NCBI RefSeq assembly: GCF_007362955.1
Contig: NZ_CP041696.1
Location: 372,001 to 436,000 of the forward strand
From: Lysinibacillus fusiformis
Lineage (GTDB): Bacteria > Bacillota > Bacilli > Bacillales_A > Planococcaceae
Direction of reading: 5' to 3'
Length of the DNA stretch: 64,000 nt
The notes under the pieces are model-generated. The model did no database searches, had not been told where the DNA came from, and was given only the letters and a program-made list of their open reading frames with translations. Positions 41,166 to 47,635 of the stretch are shown here, piece by piece. The position numbers and the translations under genes were made by a program. Each line of letters opens with the position of its first letter. Position 1 is the first letter of the stretch.

Positions 41166-41882
41166 TTATTTCTCTCCCTTTTCTTCTTCAATTGTGGAAG
41201 GCAGAACAAAAATTTCTTCTTGCTTGCATCCCTTGCGATCATCTAATTGGTTTTTTGCATAAATACTGTTTGTTCCTTCTAACACAAACCCCCGATTACC
41301 ATCTGCTTTAATCATTAATCGGCCAACAACATCACATAGCCCTAAAACATTATTGATGATTTTTGCGTTGATTTGAGGATAGCTGCGGTTGTATCCTTGA
41401 CCGTCAGATGAAGTGTATAAATCCGTTGTTTCCCAAGCTGTAAAAACAATACGATTTGCTAGGTTTTTCATCCATCTGAATGAATTAACAACTCGGAATT
41501 GCATTTTTTGATAATCACCTTGAGCTGGCACACCTTGATTTTTTCCGATGTATCCAAGATTCGATAACAAGCAGCGTTCTAATTCTGATACGTTATCAAT
41601 GGCGATATTGTCATACTGACCTTTGATAGTTTCTAAATGAAGCAATAGCGCTTGCCAAAAATCCCAAGTGTTTTGATTATCAACATAAATAATGTCGATA
41701 TTCGGATTACCTTTTAGTACATGACTTGTACGATCTACATCAAGTACCAATGTTTTACCTGGTAAAAAGTTTAGCGTGTGCGATTTCCCTAGTCCTGGCG
41801 GGCAATAAGTTAAATATGTCTTGCCGGGTTTGTCCGAAATCTCACTTGCATTGTGAGCACTAAAGTCGAATTCCTGTGTCAT
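41166..41882 (-). CDS. Sak4-like RecA-fold ATPase (AAA_24)
   Basis: 238 residues from ATG 41882; a GTG at 41891 in frame is also possible. Walker A CPPGLGKS (27-34), a conserved VLDVD strand and KNLANRIVFTAWE later match the AAA_24/Sak4 phage recombinases. With the adjacent SSB-like gene it probably forms a single-strand annealing or exchange system. Between AGGAG and the ATG lies an exact copy of the repeated 10-mer (41883-41892). A fragment of its homologue is inverted at 4253-4393. Confidence 0.85.
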   Translation of the reverse strand: MTQEFDFSAHNASEISDKPGKTYLTYCPPGLGKSHTLNFLPGKTLVLDVDRTSHVLKGNPNIDIIYVDNQNTWDFWQALLLHLETIKGQYDNIAIDNVSELERCLLSNLGYIGKNQGVPAQGDYQKMQFRVVNSFRWMKNLANRIVFTAWETTDLYTSSDGQGYNRSYPQINAKIINNVLGLCDVVGRLMIKADGNRGFVLEGTNSIYAKNQLDDRKGCKQEEIFVLPSTIEEEKGEK

Positions 41883-41903
41883 GCCTTCCACACTCCTAAT
41901 CTA

Positions 41904-42236
41904 TTAATATGGCAAGTCCTCATCTGGGACATCTTTTTTATCTGCGAATGGATCTTCGAAATCCGGCAATTTTTCTACTTCAGGATCTTGTACTTCATCC
42001 ATGTTCATTTGACCATCTGGTGCATCAACTTTCGGCTTACCCTCCATAACCTCTTTAGGTGTGCCGTATTGATAAGTTAAGTCAACCAAGAAATACTGAC
42101 CATATTTGTTGTACTTCTCGCTGATTTTATTCATAATCAGTGCTTCATTTTCCTTAGCAGCAATTACGATTTCTTCTGCTTCCTCACGTGTATCTGCGTA
42201 GTGCTGTTCTTTTTGATTGAGTAATTTTTTAGTCAT
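41904..42236 (-). CDS. Hypothetical acidic phage protein
   Basis: 110 residues, helical (DTREEAEEIVIAAKENEALI) then a long acidic, Pro-rich tail (EVEKLPDFEDPFADKKDVPD) ending in DEDLPY, similar to the DDLPF end of the SSB-like protein. The shared tail suggests that both contact the same partner. No domain recognised. Confidence 0.55.
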   Translation of the reverse strand: MTKKLLNQKEQHYADTREEAEEIVIAAKENEALIMNKISEKYNKYGQYFLVDLTYQYGTPKEVMEGKPKVDAPDGQMNMDEVQDPEVEKLPDFEDPFADKKDVPDEDLPY

Positions 42237-42249
42237 TTAATTAGCTCCT

Positions 42250-42336
42250 TTAATAGATAATTTTCTTTTGTTTGAAATCTACGAATATTACATTGTGGAA
42301 GGCCTGTGCATATGCCTGTTGAAGTTGTTCGAGCAT
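42250..42336 (-). CDS. Possible 28-residue peptide
   Basis: ATG 42336 with AGGAGGG eight bases upstream opens 28 codons (MLEQLQQAYAQAFHNVIF ...). The good ribosome binding site and operon position suggest a translated peptide. A copy of the 10-mer at 42294 is read as AFH here, a third register in that orientation. Confidence 0.4.
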   Translation of the reverse strand: MLEQLQQAYAQAFHNVIFVDFKQKKIIY

Positions 42337-42346
42337 GTAAGCCCTC

Positions 42347-42934
42347 CTATACTGTTTCAACTTTAAACGTTGTATTTTTAGGTTTAATAGTTACACCTGG
42401 AACATCTTGACCGTTTTCATTAATGACTTTTTCAACACCATCAATTTCAACAACTTGAAGTGTTTCCTTGAATTCGCCCCACTTCACTTCCTCGGTGATT
42501 TTAATCAACTCTTCGTTATTCGCTTTTACAAATTCTAATAACTTTTCTTCATCAACTTTAGTCGGCTTATCAGGTTGTGCTGAAGATGTAGTTGATTTCG
42601 ACTTACCGTATGACGTAGAAATTGTTTTCTTCTTCGGATTTTCAGCCAATTCTTTCGCATGATATTCAGCGATTAAATGTTGGAAAAATTCCACTGTATT
42701 GAGATGAGACTTCGATTCATCTTCTTGCCAACGTTTGATGCGGTCGATTTCAGCATCTGCTAATGCTTGATTTTTCTTTAACTCAGCTTGTGCATTAGCA
42801 ATTTGACGGAATGCCCAATTTAAACTTTCGAGACTAGTAATTTCATAACGTTGTTTGATTTCTTCTTTTTGTTCACCTTCCACAATTTCTAATTCTGGCG
42901 CTTCGAGTTCGTACTCACGTAATGGATTAACCAT
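42347..42934 (-). CDS. Gam-like host nuclease inhibitor
   Basis: 195 residues. SLNWAFRQIANAQAELKKNQ and a following long helix form the antiparallel coiled coil of the Mu Gam/Ku-like family, with the later KKTISTSYGKSKS and KWGEFKETLQVV segments typical of Gam homologues. It probably protects linear phage DNA ends from AddAB. In the recombination module with the Sak4-like ATPase. Confidence 0.7.
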   Translation of the reverse strand: MVNPLREYELEAPELEIVEGEQKEEIKQRYEITSLESLNWAFRQIANAQAELKKNQALADAEIDRIKRWQEDESKSHLNTVEFFQHLIAEYHAKELAENPKKKTISTSYGKSKSTTSSAQPDKPTKVDEEKLLEFVKANNEELIKITEEVKWGEFKETLQVVEIDGVEKVINENGQDVPGVTIKPKNTTFKVETV

Positions 42935-42936
42935 AT

Positions 42937-44067
42937 TTATTCAACACCTCCATAAATAGCGTTAGTATCGTTGATGATTGTTAAGTATTTAGCATGACAC
43001 CAACTATCATCATCATCACTACCACCAATAGGCTTGCGGTACACATGATCACCATATGTCACTTTAGTAACTTCTCTTTGCTCCGGATATGCGCTACCAC
43101 CGACTACAATTTGTCCTTTAGTAAATTCCATAGGCTGCACCGCCTGTTCAAACTCACTAACATCAAGACCAAGCGCTCGTCCTAGTGCGATAGCTTTTCC
43201 AATGTGTTCGTTGAATACGTCAGATGGATTGCATTTTGCACGATTGATTAAATCAGGTTTATTTCCAAGTCGATCACCTTTAGAATTAGTTAAGAATACT
43301 AATGCAGTAACTTTATTATTTTTCACATGTAAATCAACGTTATAGAAATTATTTCGATAAAACATATGCCCTTCATTAACCATTGGAGCATCTCTGTTTT
43401 TACCACGTTCGATAACTTGCTCAACAAACTTCATCGCCTTCTCAATAATTGCAGCACGTTGTTGATTTGGTGTTAATGGTTTGGATTCGATTAGTTCGTA
43501 GACATCCACGTTTTCTGGTGTACGACCAAATCCTTCTTCGTAAACTCGATATTTGCCATTTTCATTTGTTAAAAATCTAGGTTCGCCCCATGCTTCAATA
43601 ACTTCATATGGCTTCCCTTCCGTAATTGCGTTTTCGTTCGTTTTTTCAACATGTTCTTGCGTAAATACAACCACATCACCATATTCAGCTTCACGATCAA
43701 CCTTACGATATTGCTTACCTTCAAATTCGATGATGTCCTCCACAAATAATTGTGTGGAAGGCTCATCCGCATAACTTACACCATCAATGACTTTACTTTC
43801 ACGAATTTGATGCACGATTAATTTCAGTTCAGCTACCTCGGTTTCGAGTGCTGTGATACGTTGGTTTTTGGTTGGTTTTGAATCTGCTAATTTAAAATTC
43901 TTATTTAAATAGTTGAAAGTTATTTTATATGGTTGACCATAATTATTTTTTAAACTAACACCTTCACTAAACGTGTCCAAAACTTTGTAATTTTGATTTT
44001 TAGTAAAGAACCCTGTATTTTTTTTACTAATATATATAAATGAATCCCCAACATTAAACTTTGTCAT
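42937..44067 (-). CDS. Large hypothetical phage protein
   Basis: 376 residues with repeated small beta modules (KFNVGDSFIYISKKN, EDIIEFEGKQYRKVDREAEYGDVVVF, VTYGDHVYRKPIGG), each resembling SH3-like KOW or DUF-type units found in phage early proteins, and a coiled coil (RITALETEVAELKLIVHQIR). No enzyme motif. A pair of inverted copies of the 10-mer (43735-43762) lies in the gene. Confidence 0.5.
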   Translation of the reverse strand: MTKFNVGDSFIYISKKNTGFFTKNQNYKVLDTFSEGVSLKNNYGQPYKITFNYLNKNFKLADSKPTKNQRITALETEVAELKLIVHQIRESKVIDGVSYADEPSTQLFVEDIIEFEGKQYRKVDREAEYGDVVVFTQEHVEKTNENAITEGKPYEVIEAWGEPRFLTNENGKYRVYEEGFGRTPENVDVYELIESKPLTPNQQRAAIIEKAMKFVEQVIERGKNRDAPMVNEGHMFYRNNFYNVDLHVKNNKVTALVFLTNSKGDRLGNKPDLINRAKCNPSDVFNEHIGKAIALGRALGLDVSEFEQAVQPMEFTKGQIVVGGSAYPEQREVTKVTYGDHVYRKPIGGSDDDDSWCHAKYLTIINDTNAIYGGVE

Positions 44068-44252
44068 TTCGCATCCTCCTGTGGTAAAATACCAGTGATT
44101 TGATTTTGATTTGATTTTTCAACTTGCTCGCTCTCGGTTGCAGCCTTGAGTGAGTTTTTTTGTGCCTCAATTTGGGCATTCTGTGCATCTTCGATGTCTT
44201 GCCAATAGTCGCCTTCACGGTCGTACTCTGCGTGTGTGTAGCCTATACGCAT
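44064..44252 (-). CDS. Hypothetical small phage protein
   Basis: 62 residues, hydrophilic, Gln-rich (DAQNAQIEAQKNSLKAATES). Overlaps the next gene by four bases; no recognisable domain. Confidence 0.4.
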   Translation of the reverse strand: MRIGYTHAEYDREGDYWQDIEDAQNAQIEAQKNSLKAATESEQVEKSNQNQITGILPQEDAK

Positions 44253-44260
44253 GTGGTCAC

Positions 44261-44518
44261 CTACTTAATTAACTTGATTGCACGTTGCAGTACATCAACA
44301 ACATTCTGATTCTTCATTTCAGAAACCATTTTCTCAAGCGCTATTGTTACTTCTGATTTTTCTGTGTTAGGCTGATATTTTTGTAGAATGATTTGATTGT
44401 CATTGATGAATATTTCTACTGGATCCTTTTCTTCAATATTCAACGTGCGACGTAACTCCTTTGGAATAACTAAACGACCTAATTCATCGACTTTACGAAC
44501 GATACCTGTTGATTTCAT
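44261..44518 (-). CDS. AbrB/SpoVT-type transcription regulator
   Basis: 85 residues. KSTGIVRKVDELGRLVIPKELRR and IEEKDPVEIFINDNQIIL form the swapped-hairpin AbrB DNA-binding domain; the C-terminal helix could form dimers. In Bacillus, AbrB proteins act in the transition to stationary phase and sporulation. A phage copy may influence host or phage gene timing. Overlaps the Cse60-like gene by one base. Confidence 0.85.
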   Translation of the reverse strand: MKSTGIVRKVDELGRLVIPKELRRTLNIEEKDPVEIFINDNQIILQKYQPNTEKSEVTIALEKMVSEMKNQNVVDVLQRAIKLIK

Positions 44519-44670
44519 TACTCGTTCACCCCTATTTTTTTATAAACAACCATGATGTACTCGCCATCGTTATTCATAGCAATTTTCACATCAATAACCT
44601 TTATAGAATCGTGGTGCTCTGCTAACCATTTGTTAATGCCGTTCTCATCATTGCAATAAACTTGTATCAC
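44518..44670 (-). CDS. Cse60-like small protein
   Basis: 50 residues from GTG 44670 (GGAGGTG nine bases upstream). IQVYCNDENGINKWLAEH and IKVIDVKIAMNNDGEYIMVVYKK resemble sporulation protein Cse60 of Bacillus and its many phage relatives. The function of the family is unknown. Coupled to the AbrB-like gene. Confidence 0.6.
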   Translation of the reverse strand: MIQVYCNDENGINKWLAEHHDSIKVIDVKIAMNNDGEYIMVVYKKIGVNE

Positions 44671-44687
44671 TATTCGTTCACCTCCAC

Positions 44688-44828
44688 TCAATTATCAGCA
44701 GCACGTTTAAGCGCTAATGTTTTCAACAATGTGGAATACAACACTTCATCCAATGGCAGTCCTTCAATTTCATGAACATCAAACTTTTTCAACTGTTCAA
44801 TGACTGCTTTGCGCTTCATCGGCTTCAT
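44688..44828 (-). CDS. Small helical phage protein, 46 aa
   Basis: ATG 44828 (ATG 44819 possible) opens 46 codons: KRKAVIEQLKKFDVHEIEGL, then LLKTLALKRAADN. It overlaps the upstream gene by 32 bases in another frame. Unknown function. Confidence 0.5.
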   Translation of the reverse strand: MKPMKRKAVIEQLKKFDVHEIEGLPLDEVLYSTLLKTLALKRAADN

Positions 44829-45282
44829 CATCGACATTTAGGAAATACCCCTCCGTGAATGCTTTGACTTCTTCAACCCCATCAATCAAACCAAATAAAC
44901 GTTGTTGTCTAAGCTTGTACTCATGTTGCTTTCTTGATAGTTGACTATCAAACGGTAAGTCTGGCTTACTTTCCATACCTTCAATTGCTATATTTGTTAG
45001 TTCAATATTTTCATGCTCAAGCATTTTATCAAGATGCTCAATAAGCCTGTTGTTGCCTTCCACAATTCTTGCTTCAAGCTCTGGATATTCAAGCGCTGTC
45101 TTTAAATCAAGGAAACCATCGTAAATATCTGCTGCATTACCTTCTAAGGATTTGTCAGCATAAGTTTTATCCAAGCGCCCTTTTTCATCTCTTGTGTTAA
45201 CTGATGTTGGCTCACCATCGCGATTATAATGAATTGTTAACACTGACATTTTTGTACCTTTAACGTTAATTACTGCTTTCAT
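44797..45282 (-). CDS. Hypothetical early phage protein
   Basis: 161 residues with an N-terminal beta hairpin (KMSVLTIHYNRDGEP) and a helical C-terminus. Contains VEGN at a 10-mer copy (45055). Starts the long leftward early operon together with the small genes to its right. No family recognised. Confidence 0.5.
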   Translation of the reverse strand: MKAVINVKGTKMSVLTIHYNRDGEPTSVNTRDEKGRLDKTYADKSLEGNAADIYDGFLDLKTALEYPELEARIVEGNNRLIEHLDKMLEHENIELTNIAIEGMESKPDLPFDSQLSRKQHEYKLRQQRLFGLIDGVEEVKAFTEGYFLNVDDEADEAQSSH

Positions 45283-45340
45283 TTTTATTCCTCCTTATAT
45301 TTCCTTTCTGTTAAACTATTGGTAGAAAGGTGGTGTTAAA

Positions 45341-45688
45341 ATGGCTATAGAAACTCATGAAAATAAATACTTAAAAAATTGTTTAAGATGTAATCATGAG
45401 ATTACTGATCTAACTGAAGACCATATTTATTGCACTCAATGCGGTTCACCTATTCGTAATGAATGTACTGGAACATCTTCATTCATTACTGACATCAACG
45501 AACCTGTAGAGCATGATTTTGAAGATGAAGAAGTATTCATTCTCGAACCTGACGCAGCATACTGTCCAAAATGTGCTTCACCATCGCTTTTCAATCAAGA
45601 ACAATTGATTGAAGTAAGGTATGCAACGCTTGAATTAGTTAAACAAACAGGATTTAAAATTAGTGATGATGATGAAATTCCGTTTTAG
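45341..45688 (+). CDS. Double zinc-ribbon protein
   Basis: 115 residues, ATG 45341 after AGAAAGGTGG. Four CxxC motifs: LRCNH at about 16, CTQCGS at 31, then YCPKCAS at about 73. It is a plus-strand gene inside the minus-strand early region and ends by overlapping the opposite zinc-ribbon gene at 45660-45836. Probably an accessory or regulatory zinc protein. Confidence 0.6.
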   Translation: MAIETHENKYLKNCLRCNHEITDLTEDHIYCTQCGSPIRNECTGTSSFITDINEPVEHDFEDEEVFILEPDAAYCPKCASPSLFNQEQLIEVRYATLELVKQTGFKISDDDEIPF

Positions 45689-45836
45689 TAATAGCATTTT
45701 TTAAATCAAGTTTTGTCCCGCAGCGTGTGCAATACATAGCTTCTTCTATGTGAAATTCTTTACTGCACACGTTGCATTTACATTGCATTGATTCTACTGG
45801 CATTAGTTTTCGTTTTGTGTCATCCACACTCTTCAT
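45660..45836 (-). CDS. Small zinc-ribbon protein, 58 aa
   Basis: ATG 45836 (GGGAG upstream) opens 58 codons with CKCNVCSKEF and MYCTRCGTKLD, a complete zinc ribbon, and a His-rich end (TEFHHHH). Its 3' end overlaps the opposing gene 45341-45688 by 29 bases, so the transcripts are antisense to each other at their ends. Confidence 0.6.
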   Translation of the reverse strand: MKSVDDTKRKLMPVESMQCKCNVCSKEFHIEEAMYCTRCGTKLDLKNAITKTEFHHHH

Positions 45837-45858
45837 CTCCCTTCATAGTTTGATAGAT

Positions 45859-45933
45859 TTACTTTTTGCGTGATGCTACAGCTTTCGTTATTGCTTGCGC
45901 TACTAATGCAACTAGTACTGGTTTAATGTTCAT
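45859..45933 (-). CDS. Possible 24-residue peptide
   Basis: ATG 45933 overlaps the region of the excisionase-like stop. MNIKPVLVALVAQAITKAV then ASRKK would be a short amphipathic or membrane peptide. No strong ribosome binding site; it may be translationally coupled. Confidence 0.3.
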   Translation of the reverse strand: MNIKPVLVALVAQAITKAVASRKK

Positions 45934-46149
45934 TTAGTTAACCTTGCTTTCAAGTGCCTTAACATTCAAAGGATCCGTTAAATCTTTACCTGTATTTCGC
46001 ACCATAAAGTTATCGAGTTCGATAGTTGAAACTTTCATTCGCCCTAATTTAAGACCTTGCAACATACCACTTTTAATTAATTCATATACTTTGTTTTTAT
46101 TGCATTTAAGTCTTTTGGCTACTTCTGCAACTTCTAAAAGTTCATTCAA
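45934..46149 (-). CDS. Excisionase-type HTH protein
   Basis: 71 residues. ELLEVAEVAKRLKCNKNKVYELIKSGML and LGRMKVSTIELDNFMVRN form the HTH_17/excisionase winged helix. Located next to the Cro-like gene at the start of the early operon; may be the directionality factor for the integrase or a second regulator. Confidence 0.7.
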   Translation of the reverse strand: MNELLEVAEVAKRLKCNKNKVYELIKSGMLQGLKLGRMKVSTIELDNFMVRNTGKDLTDPLNVKALESKVN

Positions 46150-46166
46150 GATAAATCACCTCTTTG

Positions 46167-46349
46167 TTAAATGCTCAGTATTTTACGAATGTGCTTTATA
46201 TGCTCTTGTGCTTTCGGGCCATCTTTACGTCCACGAATTATGTCCGATAGATAAGCGTTCGAAATACCGACCATTTCAGCTAATTTCTTTTGACTCATTT
46301 TACGTTTGAACAGTTCAGAACGAACTTCTGCACCTAAATCTTCTGGCAT
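46167..46349 (-). CDS. Cro-like XRE regulator
   Basis: 60 residues. MSQKKLAEMVGISNAYLSDII is a typical XRE helix-turn-helix. First gene of the leftward early operon, divergent from the CI-like repressor; it plays the part of Cro. Confidence 0.8.
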   Translation of the reverse strand: MPEDLGAEVRSELFKRKMSQKKLAEMVGISNAYLSDIIRGRKDGPKAQEHIKHIRKILSI

Positions 46350-46424
46350 AATAACACCTCATTTCTTTGAAAAATCATACCGTCATCGGCTCGGTATCAC
46401 AGCGCTTTACTTAATTGGAAAATA

Positions 46425-46445
46425 TTAAGCTAAATTATTTGCTAA
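46425..46445. promoter_or_regulatory. Operator A of the immunity region
   Basis: On the minus strand it reads TTAGCAAATAATTTAGCTTA plus one base, 17-18 of 20 positions identical to operator B. It lies just upstream of the plus-strand promoter at 46451-46479. Confidence 0.6.
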
Positions 46446-46450
46446 TCTAG

Positions 46451-46479
46451 TTGACCTAAAATGACTTTTTTGCTATTAT
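46451..46479 (+). promoter_or_regulatory. Probable repressor promoter
   Basis: TTGACC (46451-46456), 17-base spacer, TATTAT (46474-46479), pointing to the CI-like repressor with a leader of about 210 bases. Confidence 0.55.
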
Positions 46480-46583
46480 AAACCCATAGCTAAATAAGAC
46501 TTTAAGAAAGCCTTTAAACCAACATTTAAGCCGTTCCCCAACGAAAAAATGTTTATAAATAGGTCGTATTTTTTATACTCTTT

Positions 46584-46603
46584 TTAGCCAATAAATTAGC
46601 TTA
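46584..46603. promoter_or_regulatory. Operator B of the immunity region
   Basis: TTAGCCAATAAATTAGCTTA, matching operator A. It covers the expected transcription start of the leftward early promoter, an ideal position for repression. Confidence 0.6.
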
Positions 46604-46610
46604 TGAACAC

Positions 46611-46639
46611 AGTATAATGACTTTATAGTTAGTTGTCAA
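46611..46639 (-). promoter_or_regulatory. Early leftward promoter
   Basis: On the minus strand a perfect TTGACA (46639-46634), 17-base spacer and TATACT (46616-46611). It should drive the Cro-like gene and early operon with a leader of about 250 bases, and its start point is at operator B. Confidence 0.75.
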
Positions 46640-46698
46640 TCTATTAATGACTAAAAAGTTAATATTGTTTCGTTAAGCCTTGCGAAGGGTTGGTATAT

Positions 46699-47124
46699 GT
46701 GAGTTTAGTGAAAAGAATAAAAATGCTATGCGATGAGAGAACAGTAACTTTTGCCGAAGTAGAAAGAGAAATAGGTATCTCAAATGGTCAAATAAGAAGA
46801 TGGGATAATGTTTCTCCTAAAAGTGAAACATTACAAAAAGTTGCAGACTACTTCGATGTTAGTACTGATTATTTACTTGGACGCACTAACGAGAAACGTT
46901 ACTACGATTTAACTGAAAAAGATGAGCTTGCTATCCAAAGAGAACTAAAGAAAATAATTAATGGCGAGGACGTAGATAATGCATTCGCTGCCTTCGATGG
47001 AAGGATTTTAGATGAATTAGATGAAGAAGATAGAGAATTGTTAATAGCCTCTTGGGAAAATACTTTACGATTAACTAAGCGTATGGCAAAACAAAAATTT
47101 ACACCTAATAAATATAGAGATTAA
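46699..47124 (+). CDS. CI-like repressor
   Basis: 141 residues from GTG 46699 (GAAGGG upstream). An N-terminal XRE domain (VTFAEVEREIGISNGQIRRW ... ADYFDVSTDYLLGR) is followed by a helical oligomerisation tail. It has no LexA-type peptidase domain, so induction would depend on ImmA-type cleavage, whose gene is next but broken. Divergent from the Cro-like gene. Confidence 0.85.
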   Translation: MSLVKRIKMLCDERTVTFAEVEREIGISNGQIRRWDNVSPKSETLQKVADYFDVSTDYLLGRTNEKRYYDLTEKDELAIQRELKKIINGEDVDNAFAAFDGRILDELDEEDRELLIASWENTLRLTKRMAKQKFTPNKYRD

Positions 47125-47140
47125 AGTCGGTGGTGTTTTG

Positions 47141-47556
47141 ATGAATATTAAAAAGATTATAGGGCAATTAGTTAAAAAATATGGTACGAGTGATCCTTTT
47201 AAGTTGGCTGAACTACTAGGGATAGTTGTTGTTTTTGAGCCACTAGGGGGGATTTTTGGATATTATAGTAGATCTTACCGTACATCAAACAATTTTTAAC
47301 GTGCGCTCATGAACTAGGACACGCTATATTACACCCAGACGAAAATACGGCATTTTTAAAAAAGAATACTTTATTTTCTACCGACAAAATTGAAATCGAA
47401 GCTAATACATTCTTTGTCGAGTTATTGTTACCTGATGAATTATTTAATGAACAATGTTGTTCAGGTTTTACCATCTATGATGCTATAGAAGAGAAAGGAG
47501 TTCCAATTGAGCTACTTTCTTTAAAAAGCGTAGATGGTAAAAAAATTTTACCCTAA
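47141..47556 (+). pseudogene. ImmA/IrrE-type metallopeptidase, broken
   Basis: The first frame (ATG 47141: MNIKKIIGQLVKKYGTSDPF...) ends in TAA at 47297-47299. The zinc motif HELGH (preceded by A) and the rest (EIEANTFFVELLLPDE) are in another frame, and about 10-15 residues between the two parts are missing. ImmA proteins cleave repressors when the host SOS response is on. Loss here suggests that the lysogen cannot be induced by that route. Confidence 0.8.
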
Positions 47557-47635
47557 AAAGAACACATATTCCCATTAAAGGTGGTGATTCATAAAAGAGT
47601 TAAACATTACAATAATTTTGAAAGGAGAAATTATT

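Larger units (their letters stand above)
6526..45064. repeat. Dispersed 10-mer GYCYTCCACA / TGTGGARGRC, 25 exact copies in the prophage
   Basis: Starts on the plus strand of GYCYTCCACA: 7193, 12585, 13478, 15948, 16599, 19141, 21943, 24053, 26615, 28077, 35269, 41883, 43735, 45055. Starts of TGTGGARGRC: 6526, 7578, 12790, 16065, 19342, 24168, 28721, 39453, 41193, 42294, 43753. Two further copies (2157, 3066) are in the remnant. One-mismatch copies include 13494, 17168, 22015, 22501, 39790 and 42875. No exact copy occurs in 48963-64000. Within genes it is read as VE(G/D), (P/S)ST, (P/L)PQ, W(K/R)A or AFH, so the nucleotide sequence is conserved whatever the frame. Role unknown. Confidence 0.85.

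Noticed and set aside
7193-45064. Dispersed 10-mer as DnaA boxes
   Set aside because: DnaA boxes read TTATCCACA; the repeat shares only TCCACA and requires GYCYT before it, and its spread over the whole phage does not resemble an origin cluster.
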